Shown here: positions 8,057 to 15,642 of the stretch, piece after piece | Numbering within the stretch: the first letter of the stretch is position 1 | Layout of the letters: the number at the start of each line of letters is the position of its first letter | Assembly (NCBI GenBank): GCA_900550285.1 | Contig: URRW01000009.1 | Span: 15,246-79,245, forward strand | DNA length: 64,000 nt | Direction: 5' to 3' | Source of the DNA: an uncultured Lachnospiraceae bacterium | Lineage (GTDB): Bacteria > Bacillota > Clostridia > Lachnospirales > Lachnospiraceae | The notes under the pieces: model-generated | What the model was told of the DNA's origin: nothing | The model's input: the letters and a program-made list of their open reading frames with translations, nothing else | The model's database searches: none | Made by a program: the position numbers and the translations under genes

Positions 8057-8913
8057 TACTTCCTGCCGGAGCGTTCGTTGGGGATCTGCGTGCCGTCTGC
8101 GTCCATATGATAGTCGCTTTGGAGGATAAGATCGGATACGGGGACGACCTGATAGCCCTTGTCCTGAAGCCCCTCGATCATGGGGGAAAGGGCGTCCGGG
8201 GTGCAGCGCGCGCCGTTGTGGCAGAGGATGATCGCCCCGTTTTTTAACCGGCTGCTGTCCAGTACGCGGCTGACGATGTCCTCCGTCCCGTAATCCTTCC
8301 AGTCCATTGAGTTGACGGTCCACTGCACCGGGAAATAGCCGTATTCCCGTATGGTACGAATCGTTTCATTGTCATAGTCTCCGTAGGGGAGGCGGAACAG
8401 GTTCATTTCATAGCCGGTCAGCTCTTTGACGCGGCGGTGCAGGTTTTCAAGCTCCGCCTGCTTCTGGGGGACAGAAAGGGCGCTCATGGAGGTGTAGCTT
8501 TCGCCGTAGCTGCCAAGGTCATGTCCGGCGGCGAGAATGTCTTTGACCGCATCGGGATAGGATCTGACCCAGCTTCCGGTCACAAAAAAGGTGGCGTGCA
8601 CGTTTTTTTCACGAAGCGTATCGAGGATTTTTTGCGTATCCGTATTCCCGAAGGCGCAGTCAAAGCTCAGCGCGACCTTTTTCTGGGGCGTCTGCACGCT
8701 GCATACGGGCAGCTCGATGCCGTTTACGACATTGGAGGAGGAAGCGGTGACCGATTCGGGGGCGAGCATCAGACATGCCTGCAAAAAGGCGAGGATGCCG
8801 AGCAGGAACAGGGCGTTTTGAAATGCCGGCGTATGTACGAGCGACCGGATCGACGGCAGGATGGCGTAATGCTTCATTTTGTTCTGGACGAGTCTGAAAA
8901 AATCTTTTATCAT
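8056..8913 (-). CDS. NodB-fold polysaccharide deacetylase-like protein with lost metal ligands
   Basis: The 285-residue protein has an N-terminal membrane helix (residues about 30-52) and a NodB homology domain (about 77-270). Motif 1 is SFDCAFGNTD: the first Asp is present but the metal-binding second Asp is Cys. Motif 2, normally H-x3-H after GHE-G, reads GHDLGSYGESYTSM, with Tyr in both His positions. Motif 3 (RLPYGDYDNET), motif 4 (DWKDYGTEDIV) and motif 5 (GAIILCHNGARCTPDAL) are recognisable. Loss of three zinc ligands argues for an inactive or repurposed domain, perhaps glycan binding. It resembles the PdaB-like branch. It is followed on the same strand by the propeller-like gene. No clear ribosome-binding site precedes 8913. 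Confidence 0.8.
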   Translation of the reverse strand: MIKDFFRLVQNKMKHYAILPSIRSLVHTPAFQNALFLLGILAFLQACLMLAPESVTASSSNVVNGIELPVCSVQTPQKKVALSFDCAFGNTDTQKILDTLREKNVHATFFVTGSWVRSYPDAVKDILAAGHDLGSYGESYTSMSALSVPQKQAELENLHRRVKELTGYEMNLFRLPYGDYDNETIRTIREYGYFPVQWTVNSMDWKDYGTEDIVSRVLDSSRLKNGAIILCHNGARCTPDALSPMIEGLQDKGYQVVPVSDLILQSDYHMDADGTQIPNERSGRK

Positions 8914-9104
8914 GGAAATACCCGGCGTTGTTATTGCTAAAGTGTATGCGGAGGAGAGGGAAAAGATGCGCTGCAGGGAAAAAGGAGTATGAGAGCTTTT
9001 TTAAACTTTATATTTTCACAAAATTTTCATGACCGCGCGGGCGATTTTCTGGTAATATGATAGTAACCCGAAACGGGAAAGAGAAGCAAAGGAGACGAAA
9101 GATA

Positions 9105-9782
9105 ATGTTTTCCTATATTTTATTTGATCTGGACGGGACGCTCAGCGACCCGAAGCAGGGGATCTGCGGGAGCGTGCAGTATGCGTTAAAGAGCTTTGGG
9201 ATCGACGAGCCGGATTTGGACCGGCTGGAGCCTTTTATCGGCCCGCCGCTGCGCGACAGCTTCATGAGATATTATGATTTTACGCCGGAGCAGGCGGAAG
9301 CGGCGGTGGCGAAATACCGGGAGCGGTTTTCGGTGACCGGAAAATATGAGAATACGCTCTATCCGGGCATTACGGTGCTTTTGCACGATCTGGAGCAGGC
9401 GGGGGCGAAGCTGGCGGTGGCGTCCAGCAAGCCGACCGTATATGTGGAGGATATTCTGGTTCATTTCGGCATCCGGCAGTATTTTGACATCGTTGTTGGA
9501 AGCGAGCTGGACGGGACGCGCGACCGTAAGGAAGAGGTTGTGCTGGAGGCACTGCGGCAGCTTGCGCAGCGCTATGGGGCAAAACCGTGGGAGGTCGTGA
9601 TGGTCGGCGACCGGAGCTTTGACATTGAGGGCGCGAAGGCGGCAGGGACGCATAATATCGCGGTAGCCTATGGATATGCGCAGCCGGGCGAGCTGGAACA
9701 GGCGGGAGCAGAGATCATCGTGCGCGACGTGCAGGGGCTTCGGCAGGTGCTTTTGGGCGGCGCGGGGCATTTTGCGCGGTAG
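9105..9782 (+). CDS. HAD-superfamily phosphatase, Gph/PpaX-like
   Basis: A 225-residue haloacid-dehalogenase hydrolase, subclass with an alpha-helical cap. Motif I is FDLDGTLSD (nucleophile and acid Asp near residues 8 and 10), motif II is AVASSKPT, the Lys of motif III lies around DRKEEVV, and motif IV is VMVGDRSFDIEGA. Relatives act on phosphoglycolate, pyrophosphate or nucleotides; the substrate cannot be told from sequence. Start 9105 follows AAAGGAG at a good distance; a frame from 9057 has none. Its TAG stop at 9780-9782 is followed in the same frame by 121 sense codons that run directly into the CPBP protease. Confidence 0.9.
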   Translation: MFSYILFDLDGTLSDPKQGICGSVQYALKSFGIDEPDLDRLEPFIGPPLRDSFMRYYDFTPEQAEAAVAKYRERFSVTGKYENTLYPGITVLLHDLEQAGAKLAVASSKPTVYVEDILVHFGIRQYFDIVVGSELDGTRDRKEEVVLEALRQLAQRYGAKPWEVVMVGDRSFDIEGAKAAGTHNIAVAYGYAQPGELEQAGAEIIVRDVQGLRQVLLGGAGHFAR

Positions 9783-10145
9783 GGCGCCGGACAAAATGGG
9801 CGGCAGGACGGCTGGCAGACGGCAGGGCAGAACGTCTGGCAGAATGCAGGGCAAAATGAGCGGCAAAATGGCTGGCAGAATGCCCGCCAGCCCGGCAGAG
9901 GCGCCGGACAGGAGCCGCCGGTAGGAAGCAGCAGGCGCTACCGGAGCAGCACATGGCAGAGCACCGGACAGGGAAGCGCGGCAGGCACATGGCAGAACGC
10001 CGGACAAGGAAGCGCGGCAGGCACATGGCAGAACGCCGGACAGGGAAGCACGGCAGGCGCATGGCAAAATGCCGGACAGAATGCCGCAGCGCCCGGCGGA
10101 AGGAAGCTGTCTGACAAAGCGCGGAATTTCTGGAAGGCGGTCGGC
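9783..10145 (+). other. In-frame QN-rich low-complexity coding stretch between HAD stop and CPBP start
   Basis: Read in the frame shared by both neighbours, these 121 codons have no stop and no ATG, GTG or TTG. The product would be rich in Gln, Asn, Gly, Ala and Trp, with units such as TWQNAGQGSAAG and ending KLSDKARNFWKAVGMS, directly continuous with the first membrane helix of the CPBP protein. Disordered QN/G/P-rich N-terminal tails are common on CPBP proteins of this group, so this is most likely the ancestral tail of the next gene with its own start lost. Whether it is translated is open. Confidence 0.7.
9966..10073 (+). repeat. Three 36-bp tandem repeats encoding a 12-residue unit
   Basis: Units at 9966-10001, 10002-10037 and 10038-10073 each encode GQGS(A/T)AG(T/A)WQNA. 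The second differs from the first by one silent change, the third by five. Silent and conservative differences are what coding selection would leave. Confidence 0.9.
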
Positions 10146-10910
10146 ATGAGCGCGCTGGCGATGGGTACTTATTATATGGTAAGCATCGGGATCAGCATGG
10201 GAGTGCTGCTGCTTGCGATTTTGCTGTCGCCGGTGCTGGAAGTATTCGGGATCGGAGTTGGGGAAGAGAGCTATAATCTGTGGATGAATCTGGCGAATGC
10301 GGCGGCAACGCTTGGCGCTTTTGCGGCATGCTTCGGGATCTGGCACAAACAGATGGCTTTCAAGCCCCAAAAAAGCATCGACGGCCTGTCCGTTGTTCCG
10401 ATGGTAATTCTGGCGGCAGCGTCTGCGGTGGGGATGAACGGGCTTTTGAACGTGATCGAGCTGTACCGGTATTCCCCGACGTTTCAGGAAATTTCCCAGA
10501 TCCAGTTTGATACGCCGATCTGGCTTGGGATCCTGTCTTACGGCATTTTGGCGCCGCTGGGGGAGGAAGTCGTATTCCGCGGCGTCGTGTACGGCCAGCT
10601 GAAAAAAGTGATGAAGGTTCCGGCTGCGATCGTCCTTTCGGGTCTGGCGTTTGGCTTATTCCACGGCAATCTGGTTCAGGCGGTGTACGCAACGGTGATC
10701 GGCGTCCTGCTGGCGCTCGTATATGAGCTGTACGGAACGCTGGCAGCCCCGATGGTATTCCACAGCGTAGCGAACCTGTTTGTGTATATCGTGCTGGATC
10801 TGACAAGCTTTGGGGATGCGTTTTTGACTCCCGCAGCATGTATCTTTTTCCTCGTAATTTCGGCGGTCAGCGTTATCATGATGTATAAGCTGCAGAAAAA
10901 ACAGGCGTAG
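10146..10910 (+). CDS. CPBP-family intramembrane metalloprotease
   Basis: 254 residues from the first ATG, with about eight membrane helices. The Abi/CAAX-protease motifs are intact: EEVVFRGVVYGQL (EExxxR), FGLFHGN (FxxxH) and HSVANL (HxxxN/A). Family members are type II CAAX prenyl-endopeptidase-like proteases; bacterial ones cut membrane substrates or act in bacteriocin self-immunity. GGAAGG lies 8-13 bases before this ATG and could serve translation. The open QN-rich stretch upstream (9783-10145) suggests that the ancestral protein was about 120 residues longer. Upstream still is the HAD gene in the same frame. Confidence 0.88.
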   Translation: MSALAMGTYYMVSIGISMGVLLLAILLSPVLEVFGIGVGEESYNLWMNLANAAATLGAFAACFGIWHKQMAFKPQKSIDGLSVVPMVILAAASAVGMNGLLNVIELYRYSPTFQEISQIQFDTPIWLGILSYGILAPLGEEVVFRGVVYGQLKKVMKVPAAIVLSGLAFGLFHGNLVQAVYATVIGVLLALVYELYGTLAAPMVFHSVANLFVYIVLDLTSFGDAFLTPAACIFFLVISAVSVIMMYKLQKKQA

Positions 10911-10946
10911 GAAAACGGGGGTCGGCGCTTTGGAAGGGAGATTTAT

Positions 10947-11471
10947 ATGAGGGAAATTCAGGTTTTGCACAATCAGAAAAAGCCGAAGGATTTTTTGCTG
11001 AAAGGGCTTACGATCCCGGTTGTGGTCATCATTATTGTCATGGTGTGCAGCTTTATCGTGATCGGGAAGCTGGGGCAGGATTATCGGGAATATAAGGGGT
11101 ATCTGACGGACAGTATCGTATACGCGGTGGATCACAGAAGCGCTTCTGCCGAGGGCGAGGGCGTGGCGAATTTCATTTTGGAGGAAAATCTGAACCGGAT
11201 ATGGAATTATATCACGATCCGCGACATGGGAAAAAGAAAGGGCGAAATGCCCGGCGCGCAGGCAGAGTATGTGCTGGATTTCGGGGACGGCTCCCGGATT
11301 ATGTTCTGGGGCGTCCCGCCGGAGAAGAAAGGGAAAGTCGGATCCCTGATCGTGGCGTACGAAAAGACGGGCGGCTATCTTTACATTTATGAAAGCCCGG
11401 ATATGCAGATCGACGCGATACAGAAATATTTGAGCGCAGACTGGAATGCGCCGAAAAAAAGCAGGCTGTGA
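10947..11471 (+). CDS. Single-pass membrane protein, hypothetical
   Basis: 174 residues. Residues about 18-41 form a strong membrane helix (LTIPVVVIIIVMVCSFIVIG); the rest is soluble and mixed alpha/beta with a short strand-rich end (AEYVLDFGDGSRIMFWGV, GYLYIYES). No known motif. GGAAGGGAG precedes the ATG. It lies 36 bases behind the CPBP gene and shares its transcript up to the terminator that overlaps its own stop codon. Function unknown. Confidence 0.75.
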   Translation: MREIQVLHNQKKPKDFLLKGLTIPVVVIIIVMVCSFIVIGKLGQDYREYKGYLTDSIVYAVDHRSASAEGEGVANFILEENLNRIWNYITIRDMGKRKGEMPGAQAEYVLDFGDGSRIMFWGVPPEKKGKVGSLIVAYEKTGGYLYIYESPDMQIDAIQKYLSADWNAPKKSRL

Positions 11472-11485
11472 GCCTGCTTTTTTTT
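11460..11485 (+). terminator. Rho-independent terminator overlapping the stop codon
   Basis: GCAGGCT (11461-11467) pairs with AGCCTGC (11471-11477) around GTG and is followed by eight Ts. The TGA stop of the preceding gene lies within the loop and 3' arm. Confidence 0.93.
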
Positions 11486-11543
11486 GCGGGGTAAACACCT
11501 TTTCAACTGCTGACCGGAACGGGAAAGCGCGCCGGTATGCCGC

Positions 11544-12494
11544 TTAAAAGCTGTCCAAAATACGGATGACCGTTTTTAACTCCTCTTTAGAGAGGATGGA
11601 AACCGGCTCGTCCTTTAACACGCAGTCCGCAAAATAGCGGATCTCGTTGTAGTAAGCGTCGCTGGAAGGCAGGTTGATGCCGTTTTCCAGACCGCCCTGC
11701 GGGGAAAATTCCAGAATGTTTCCGTCCTCCTCGTACACGGTTAAAACATCGTGCTCATAGGTGATAAGGGCGTGCTCAAACTGGAAGCGGTAGCCTGCCG
11801 CAAAGGGCGAGGAACCTTTGAACCATGCGGCTTCTGCGGAAATGAAGAAACCGTCGTATTCGTAGACGGCATGGATGTAGTCCTGACCCTCGGAGCGGCC
11901 CTCGTGACGGATGATGTTTTTCGGCTCTCCAAACGTATAGATCAGGAAATCAAGATCGTGGATATGCAGGTCATAGGGGACAAGCCCGCTTCGGCTCTCG
12001 TCGGTCATCCAGTTGTCCCAGCTCCATTTGGGCGTGCTGCCAAGGCGGGACATGGAGCCGCTTAAAAGCCGTCCGTACGTCTGTTTCTGATACAGACCGC
12101 GCAGATAGGTATACTGATCCCAGAAACGGATCACATGGGCGACCATGAATTTGGCATGATGCTTCTGCGCAGTTTCATAGATCAGATCCACGTCGTCTTT
12201 GCAGAGGGAAATGGGCTTTTCCACAAGGACATGGATGCCGCGTTCCAGCGCCCTGACTGCATAGGAGGCGTGCAGGAAGGTGGGCAGGCAGATGTCGATA
12301 ACGTCCAGTTCCTCCTTTTTGAGCATTTCTTCAAAATTGGTATAGCAGGCTGCTTTTGTTTTTTCGGCGGGGGCGGTCATCTGCTCCGGGCGGATGTCGC
12401 AGAGCGCAGTGATTTTTGCTTCGGGGATATTGAGCCAGCCGTTAATATGTGCGCCGCTGATCCCGCCGACGCCGAGGATTCCAACTTTCAGCAT
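11544..12494 (-). CDS. Gfo/Idh/MocA-family NAD(P)-dependent oxidoreductase
   Basis: 316 residues: an N-terminal Rossmann fold with GILGVGGISGAH (residues about 4-15) and the conserved EKPISLCKDD segment (Lys of the catalytic EKP motif), then the C-terminal alpha/beta dimerisation domain, including DLHIHDLDFLIYTFG with the conserved Asp/His. Family members oxidise or reduce hydroxyls of sugars, inositols and related compounds. It lies 13 bases downstream of a xylose-isomerase-like epimerase on the same strand; such pairs usually interconvert keto-inositols or 3-keto sugars. The substrate is not evident. Both genes diverge from an AraC regulator that probably controls them. Confidence 0.92.
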   Translation of the reverse strand: MLKVGILGVGGISGAHINGWLNIPEAKITALCDIRPEQMTAPAEKTKAACYTNFEEMLKKEELDVIDICLPTFLHASYAVRALERGIHVLVEKPISLCKDDVDLIYETAQKHHAKFMVAHVIRFWDQYTYLRGLYQKQTYGRLLSGSMSRLGSTPKWSWDNWMTDESRSGLVPYDLHIHDLDFLIYTFGEPKNIIRHEGRSEGQDYIHAVYEYDGFFISAEAAWFKGSSPFAAGYRFQFEHALITYEHDVLTVYEEDGNILEFSPQGGLENGINLPSSDAYYNEIRYFADCVLKDEPVSILSKEELKTVIRILDSF

Positions 12495-12507
12495 AATTTT
12501 GACCTCC

Positions 12508-13335
12508 TTATAAAGCGGAAATGATGTCGTTTAAGTAGACGATGGACTCCCGGATGTCGATCATCTGCTGTTCTCCGGAAATCTCCCGTTCGATGGTAAC
12601 GGGGCCGTCATAGCCGAGGGCTTTGAGCTTTTTGAAAAAGGCGGGAAAATCCACCTTTCCGGTTCCGAGCTTTACCTCCTTGCCAAGATCGTGGCCGTTT
12701 GTCGGATAGAGCCCGTCCTTTGCGTGGATGTTGCGCACAAAGCGCCCGAACACGTCGAGGGCGTCCACGGGATTTGCCTTGCCGTAGAGGATGAGGTTGG
12801 CGGTATCGAGGTTGACGCCAAGGTTATCGGTGCCGATGTCCTCGAAGGCGCGCAGCATGGCAACGGGAGTCTCCTGACCGGTTTCAAAAAGCAGATACTG
12901 CCCGTTTTGCTGTAAATGCCCGGCAACGGTGCGGAGCGCCGAAATGAAGCCGGGATAGTTGGGATCGTGCGGATTTTCCGGGATAAAGCCCATGTGGCTG
13001 ACAACGTCCGCAACACCCAGAAGCTTCGCAAAATCAGCCCCGTCCATGAGGTTTTTCATCCGCTCAAAGCGATAGGTAACAGGGACGAGCCCGAGCGTTT
13101 CCTGTCCGTCGTAAAAATCCCACACGCGCGGCCCGATCCAGCCGCACCAGAAGGCGCTGATCGTAACGTCGTACTGCTGTGCAGCGCTTCGGATCACCTC
13201 TGCGTCCTCCTTTGTCCAGAGGGCAGGATTCCAGGAAACGAGCTGGCAGGAATGGATCTTTTCCGCAGCGAGCCGGGCAAACTGCTCCGGCATTTTTTCT
13301 TTTTCGATATGGCCGACACAAATTCCGATCTGCAT
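12508..13335 (-). CDS. Sugar phosphate isomerase/epimerase (AP endonuclease 2-like TIM barrel)
   Basis: 275 residues with the xylose-isomerase-like TIM barrel fold. Metal-site residues expected for the family can be seen in LLFETGQE, GVNLDTANLILYG (Asp/N strand), NIHAKDG and GPVTIEREISG. IolE/IolI, tagatose epimerases and 3-dehydroshikimate dehydratases share the fold. Start 13335 is set by GGAGGG five bases upstream; the four-codon longer form is unlikely. The leader carries a hairpin and an alternative hairpin that would cover this GGAG (13336-13370), nearly the same as in front of asnA. Forms an operon with the Gfo/Idh oxidoreductase. Confidence 0.9.
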   Translation of the reverse strand: MQIGICVGHIEKEKMPEQFARLAAEKIHSCQLVSWNPALWTKEDAEVIRSAAQQYDVTISAFWCGWIGPRVWDFYDGQETLGLVPVTYRFERMKNLMDGADFAKLLGVADVVSHMGFIPENPHDPNYPGFISALRTVAGHLQQNGQYLLFETGQETPVAMLRAFEDIGTDNLGVNLDTANLILYGKANPVDALDVFGRFVRNIHAKDGLYPTNGHDLGKEVKLGTGKVDFPAFFKKLKALGYDGPVTIEREISGEQQMIDIRESIVYLNDIISAL

Positions 13336-13370
13336 GATTCCCTCCATTCAGGAGCGTCGCTGACGTTCCT
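13336..13370 (-). promoter_or_regulatory. Leader with two mutually exclusive hairpins (copy 1)
   Basis: On the minus strand AGGAACGT pairs with ACGCTCCT (one G-T pair), while CTCC from the 3' arm can instead pair with the GGAG of the ribosome-binding site around TGAAT. The same arrangement precedes asnA at 16654-16690. Looks like a translational on/off switch. Confidence 0.4.
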
Positions 13371-13371
13371 A

Positions 13372-13400
13372 TTGAAAACTTTTTTGGTTACCCTTATGAT
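13372..13400 (+). promoter_or_regulatory. Predicted promoter of the AraC-family gene
   Basis: TTGAAA (13372-13377), a 17-base spacer and TATGAT (13395-13400). The -10 lies inside a perfect palindrome, CCCTTAT-G-ATAAGGG (13391-13405), whose other strand offers TATCAT for the divergent operon; a perfect GCAAATTTGC palindrome follows at 13428-13437. Confidence 0.6.
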
Positions 13401-13475
13401 AAGGGAAAGAGGAGAAAAAGACATCATGCAAATTTGCTTCAAAATCGCATGATTTTGACTTTTGGGGGAATTGGA

Positions 13476-14378
13476 ATGAACGAGCTGTTTGAACCTGCGG
13501 CGGTGGAATATGAGGATCTGCCGGTGAAGATACTGACGACCCGCTTCGGGGCGCAGGAGGTGTGCTTTGGTGCGCACTGGCACGACCGGATCGAGATTTT
13601 GTATGTGGAGGAGGGAAGCCTGGAGGTTGTCTGCGCAAATAAAAAGGTGCGGGCAGAGCGGGGGGAGGCGGTGTTTGTCCATCCGCGCCAGCCCCATGCC
13701 GCGGCGGCGGGCAGGGAGGGCGTTTTATACCGGGCGGTAATGTTTGAGCCGTCCGGCTGGGAAGGACAGACGGCGGCGGGAGAAGATGTGGCGGCGCTTT
13801 TGCTTTCCGGGAATCTTCGTTTTGAAAACCGGATCAGAAAAAAAGAGCTGTCCAGCCTTCTGCGGCGCATCTGCAGGGAATATGACTGCCGCAGGACAGG
13901 GAGCGCCCTGATTTTAAGGGGGATGGTCTATGAGCTTTTGGGCAGCCTGCTTCGGTGGCAGCAGGATACGTCGTATGTGCCGGAGACGGTGGACGACCGG
14001 TTTGAGCAGGCGCTTGACTATTTGAACAACCATTATACGGAGGCGCTTTCCACAAGGGAGATCGCACGGAAGTTTTCCTACGAGGAATCGTATTTCTGCC
14101 GGAAATTCAGGAAGCGGCTGGGACTGTCCGTGGTGGAATATATCCGGATTTTGCGGCTGGAGATGGCGTGCATGCTTTTGAATGCGAAAAAAGACAGCGT
14201 TTCCGAAATCGGGGAACGGTGCGGGTATCCGGATGCGAATTATTTTATCCGATGCTTTAAGGAGCGCTACGGGGTAACGCCGGCGGCGTTTCGGAAAAAG
14301 AAAAATAAGCGGACGGAACCGCTGAAAAGAGAAGGAATCGCCGACAGGGCGGGAAAGAGGGCAGAAAATGGGGTATGA
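13476..14378 (+). CDS. AraC-family transcriptional regulator with cupin sensor domain
   Basis: 300 residues. The N-terminal cupin (residues about 15-130) shows HWHDRIEILYVEEGSLEV and a proline-bounded second strand VHPRQPHAAAAG, typical of sugar-sensing AraC/RhaR-like regulators. The C-terminal double helix-turn-helix (about 185-285) includes YFCRKFRKRLGLSVVEYI and ends with YPDANYFIRCFKERYGVTP, the family signature. GGGGGAATTGG precedes the ATG at 13476. The gene diverges from the epimerase/oxidoreductase pair and overlaps the URO-D-like gene by 11 bases, so it probably regulates both. The last 25 residues are charged and add nothing known. Confidence 0.92.
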   Translation: MNELFEPAAVEYEDLPVKILTTRFGAQEVCFGAHWHDRIEILYVEEGSLEVVCANKKVRAERGEAVFVHPRQPHAAAAGREGVLYRAVMFEPSGWEGQTAAGEDVAALLLSGNLRFENRIRKKELSSLLRRICREYDCRRTGSALILRGMVYELLGSLLRWQQDTSYVPETVDDRFEQALDYLNNHYTEALSTREIARKFSYEESYFCRKFRKRLGLSVVEYIRILRLEMACMLLNAKKDSVSEIGERCGYPDANYFIRCFKERYGVTPAAFRKKKNKRTEPLKREGIADRAGKRAENGV

Positions 14379-15630
14379 AATCAGCCGGGAGGACAAAAAA
14401 ATCCTGCGGGAGCTGGCAAAAAAGCAGCTGGAATATGCCAACATGCCGGAAAATGTAAAGCGCAGGGAGGAATGGTACCTGCACAACGATCTGAAAGGGG
14501 AGCGTCCCATGATCCATTTGGAGATGGCGACCTTTGAGCAGGAGATTTTGCCGGACAGGATGCGCTGCGGCGGGGCGTTTGCCCGTCAGGTGGAAAAGCA
14601 GCTTTACGGGAATTTTTTAAATCAGGAATTATTTGACGACGACAGGGTGACGCCGGATCATTTCGGGATGGGGTATGATACTTATTTTACGCTGTTTGGC
14701 ATCCCGATCCATGTGCAGGAGACGACGGACGCATCCGGCAATAAGAGCGTCGGACACCAGTTCGAGCATGTGGTAAACGATCTGGAAGAGGACTGGGAGA
14801 AGCTTGGGAAAACGGAGTTTGGAGTGGATGTGAAAGCCACGCTTGCAAAAAAGCAGGCGATCGAAGAGGCGATCGGCGACATCCTTCCGGTAAAGTTGGA
14901 GGGCGGCTGCCTTTACAGCGTGCCTACGCAGATGGTTGTGCATTTTATGGGAATGGAAAATATGATGTACAACATGATGGACTATCCGGAGCTGTTCCAG
15001 GAGATGATGAACCGGATCGCCGACGATACGATCGCCTACTACAGGCTGATGGAGGAGAAGGGGATACTGCTTCCGACGACAGGCAGCGGTGGGCTCGGTC
15101 AGGGGAGCTGGTGCTATAACAGGACGCTGCCCGATCAGAAGGAGCCGGGAACGTACACGACGAAGGATCTGTGGGGATTTATGGATTCGCAGGAGACGGT
15201 CAGCATATCGCCGGAGATGTATGAGGAATTTATTTTCCCCTGCTATAAAAAGATTTCGGAGCAGTACGGGCTTTTATCCTACGGCTGCTGCGAGCCGGTG
15301 GATCCGATCTGGGAAAGCTGTATTTCCAAATTGAAAAATTTGAGAAAGGTTTCCATTTCGCCCTGGTGTAAGGAAGAATATATGGGAGAGCGCCTGCGCG
15401 GCAGCAATGTGATCTTCCACAGAAAGCCGAGCCCGCTGTATTTAGGCACGGGCACGGCTTTGGATGAGGAAGGCTTCCGCAGCCATATCCGGGCAAGCCT
15501 GCACGCGGCGCGGGGCTGTAAGATGGAGATCGCGCAGCGGGATGTATACACGATCAACCATGATATTGCGAAAGCAAAACGCTATGTGGAGATCATCCGG
15601 GAGGAGATCGAAAACTGCTGGCAGGGATGA
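14368..15630 (+). CDS. Uroporphyrinogen decarboxylase-like protein (URO-D/MtaA superfamily)
   Basis: 420 residues with a URO-D-type TIM barrel in the C-terminal two thirds. The segment LLSYGCCEPVDPIWES and the following KVSISPWCKEEYMGERL place Cys residues where corrinoid:CoM methyltransferases of the MtaA/CmuA type carry zinc ligands, so a methyltransfer or demethylation role is more likely than haem synthesis; no haem genes lie nearby. The N-terminal 90 residues (KRREEWYLHNDLKGERPMI) are typical of a large uncharacterised gut-Clostridia subgroup often next to sugar-catabolic genes. It overlaps the AraC gene by 11 bases (ATGGGGTATGA). Convergent with asnA, with only 12 bases between them. 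Confidence 0.82.
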   Translation: MGYEISREDKKILRELAKKQLEYANMPENVKRREEWYLHNDLKGERPMIHLEMATFEQEILPDRMRCGGAFARQVEKQLYGNFLNQELFDDDRVTPDHFGMGYDTYFTLFGIPIHVQETTDASGNKSVGHQFEHVVNDLEEDWEKLGKTEFGVDVKATLAKKQAIEEAIGDILPVKLEGGCLYSVPTQMVVHFMGMENMMYNMMDYPELFQEMMNRIADDTIAYYRLMEEKGILLPTTGSGGLGQGSWCYNRTLPDQKEPGTYTTKDLWGFMDSQETVSISPEMYEEFIFPCYKKISEQYGLLSYGCCEPVDPIWESCISKLKNLRKVSISPWCKEEYMGERLRGSNVIFHRKPSPLYLGTGTALDEEGFRSHIRASLHAARGCKMEIAQRDVYTINHDIAKAKRYVEIIREEIENCWQG

Positions 15631-15642
15631 TCCGGAGCAGAT

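Noticed and set aside
9966..10073. Possible CRISPR array
   Set aside because: The 36-bp repeats are contiguous without spacers and code for a peptide repeat; no cas gene is present. The same applies to the decamers at 22334-22395.
9186..10370. Long minus-strand open frame (about 394 codons) with Ala/Cys/Pro-rich repeats
   Set aside because: It lies opposite the HAD gene, the QN-rich repeats and the CPBP gene; its repeats are the mirror of the 36-bp units and no ribosome-binding site or family resemblance is seen.
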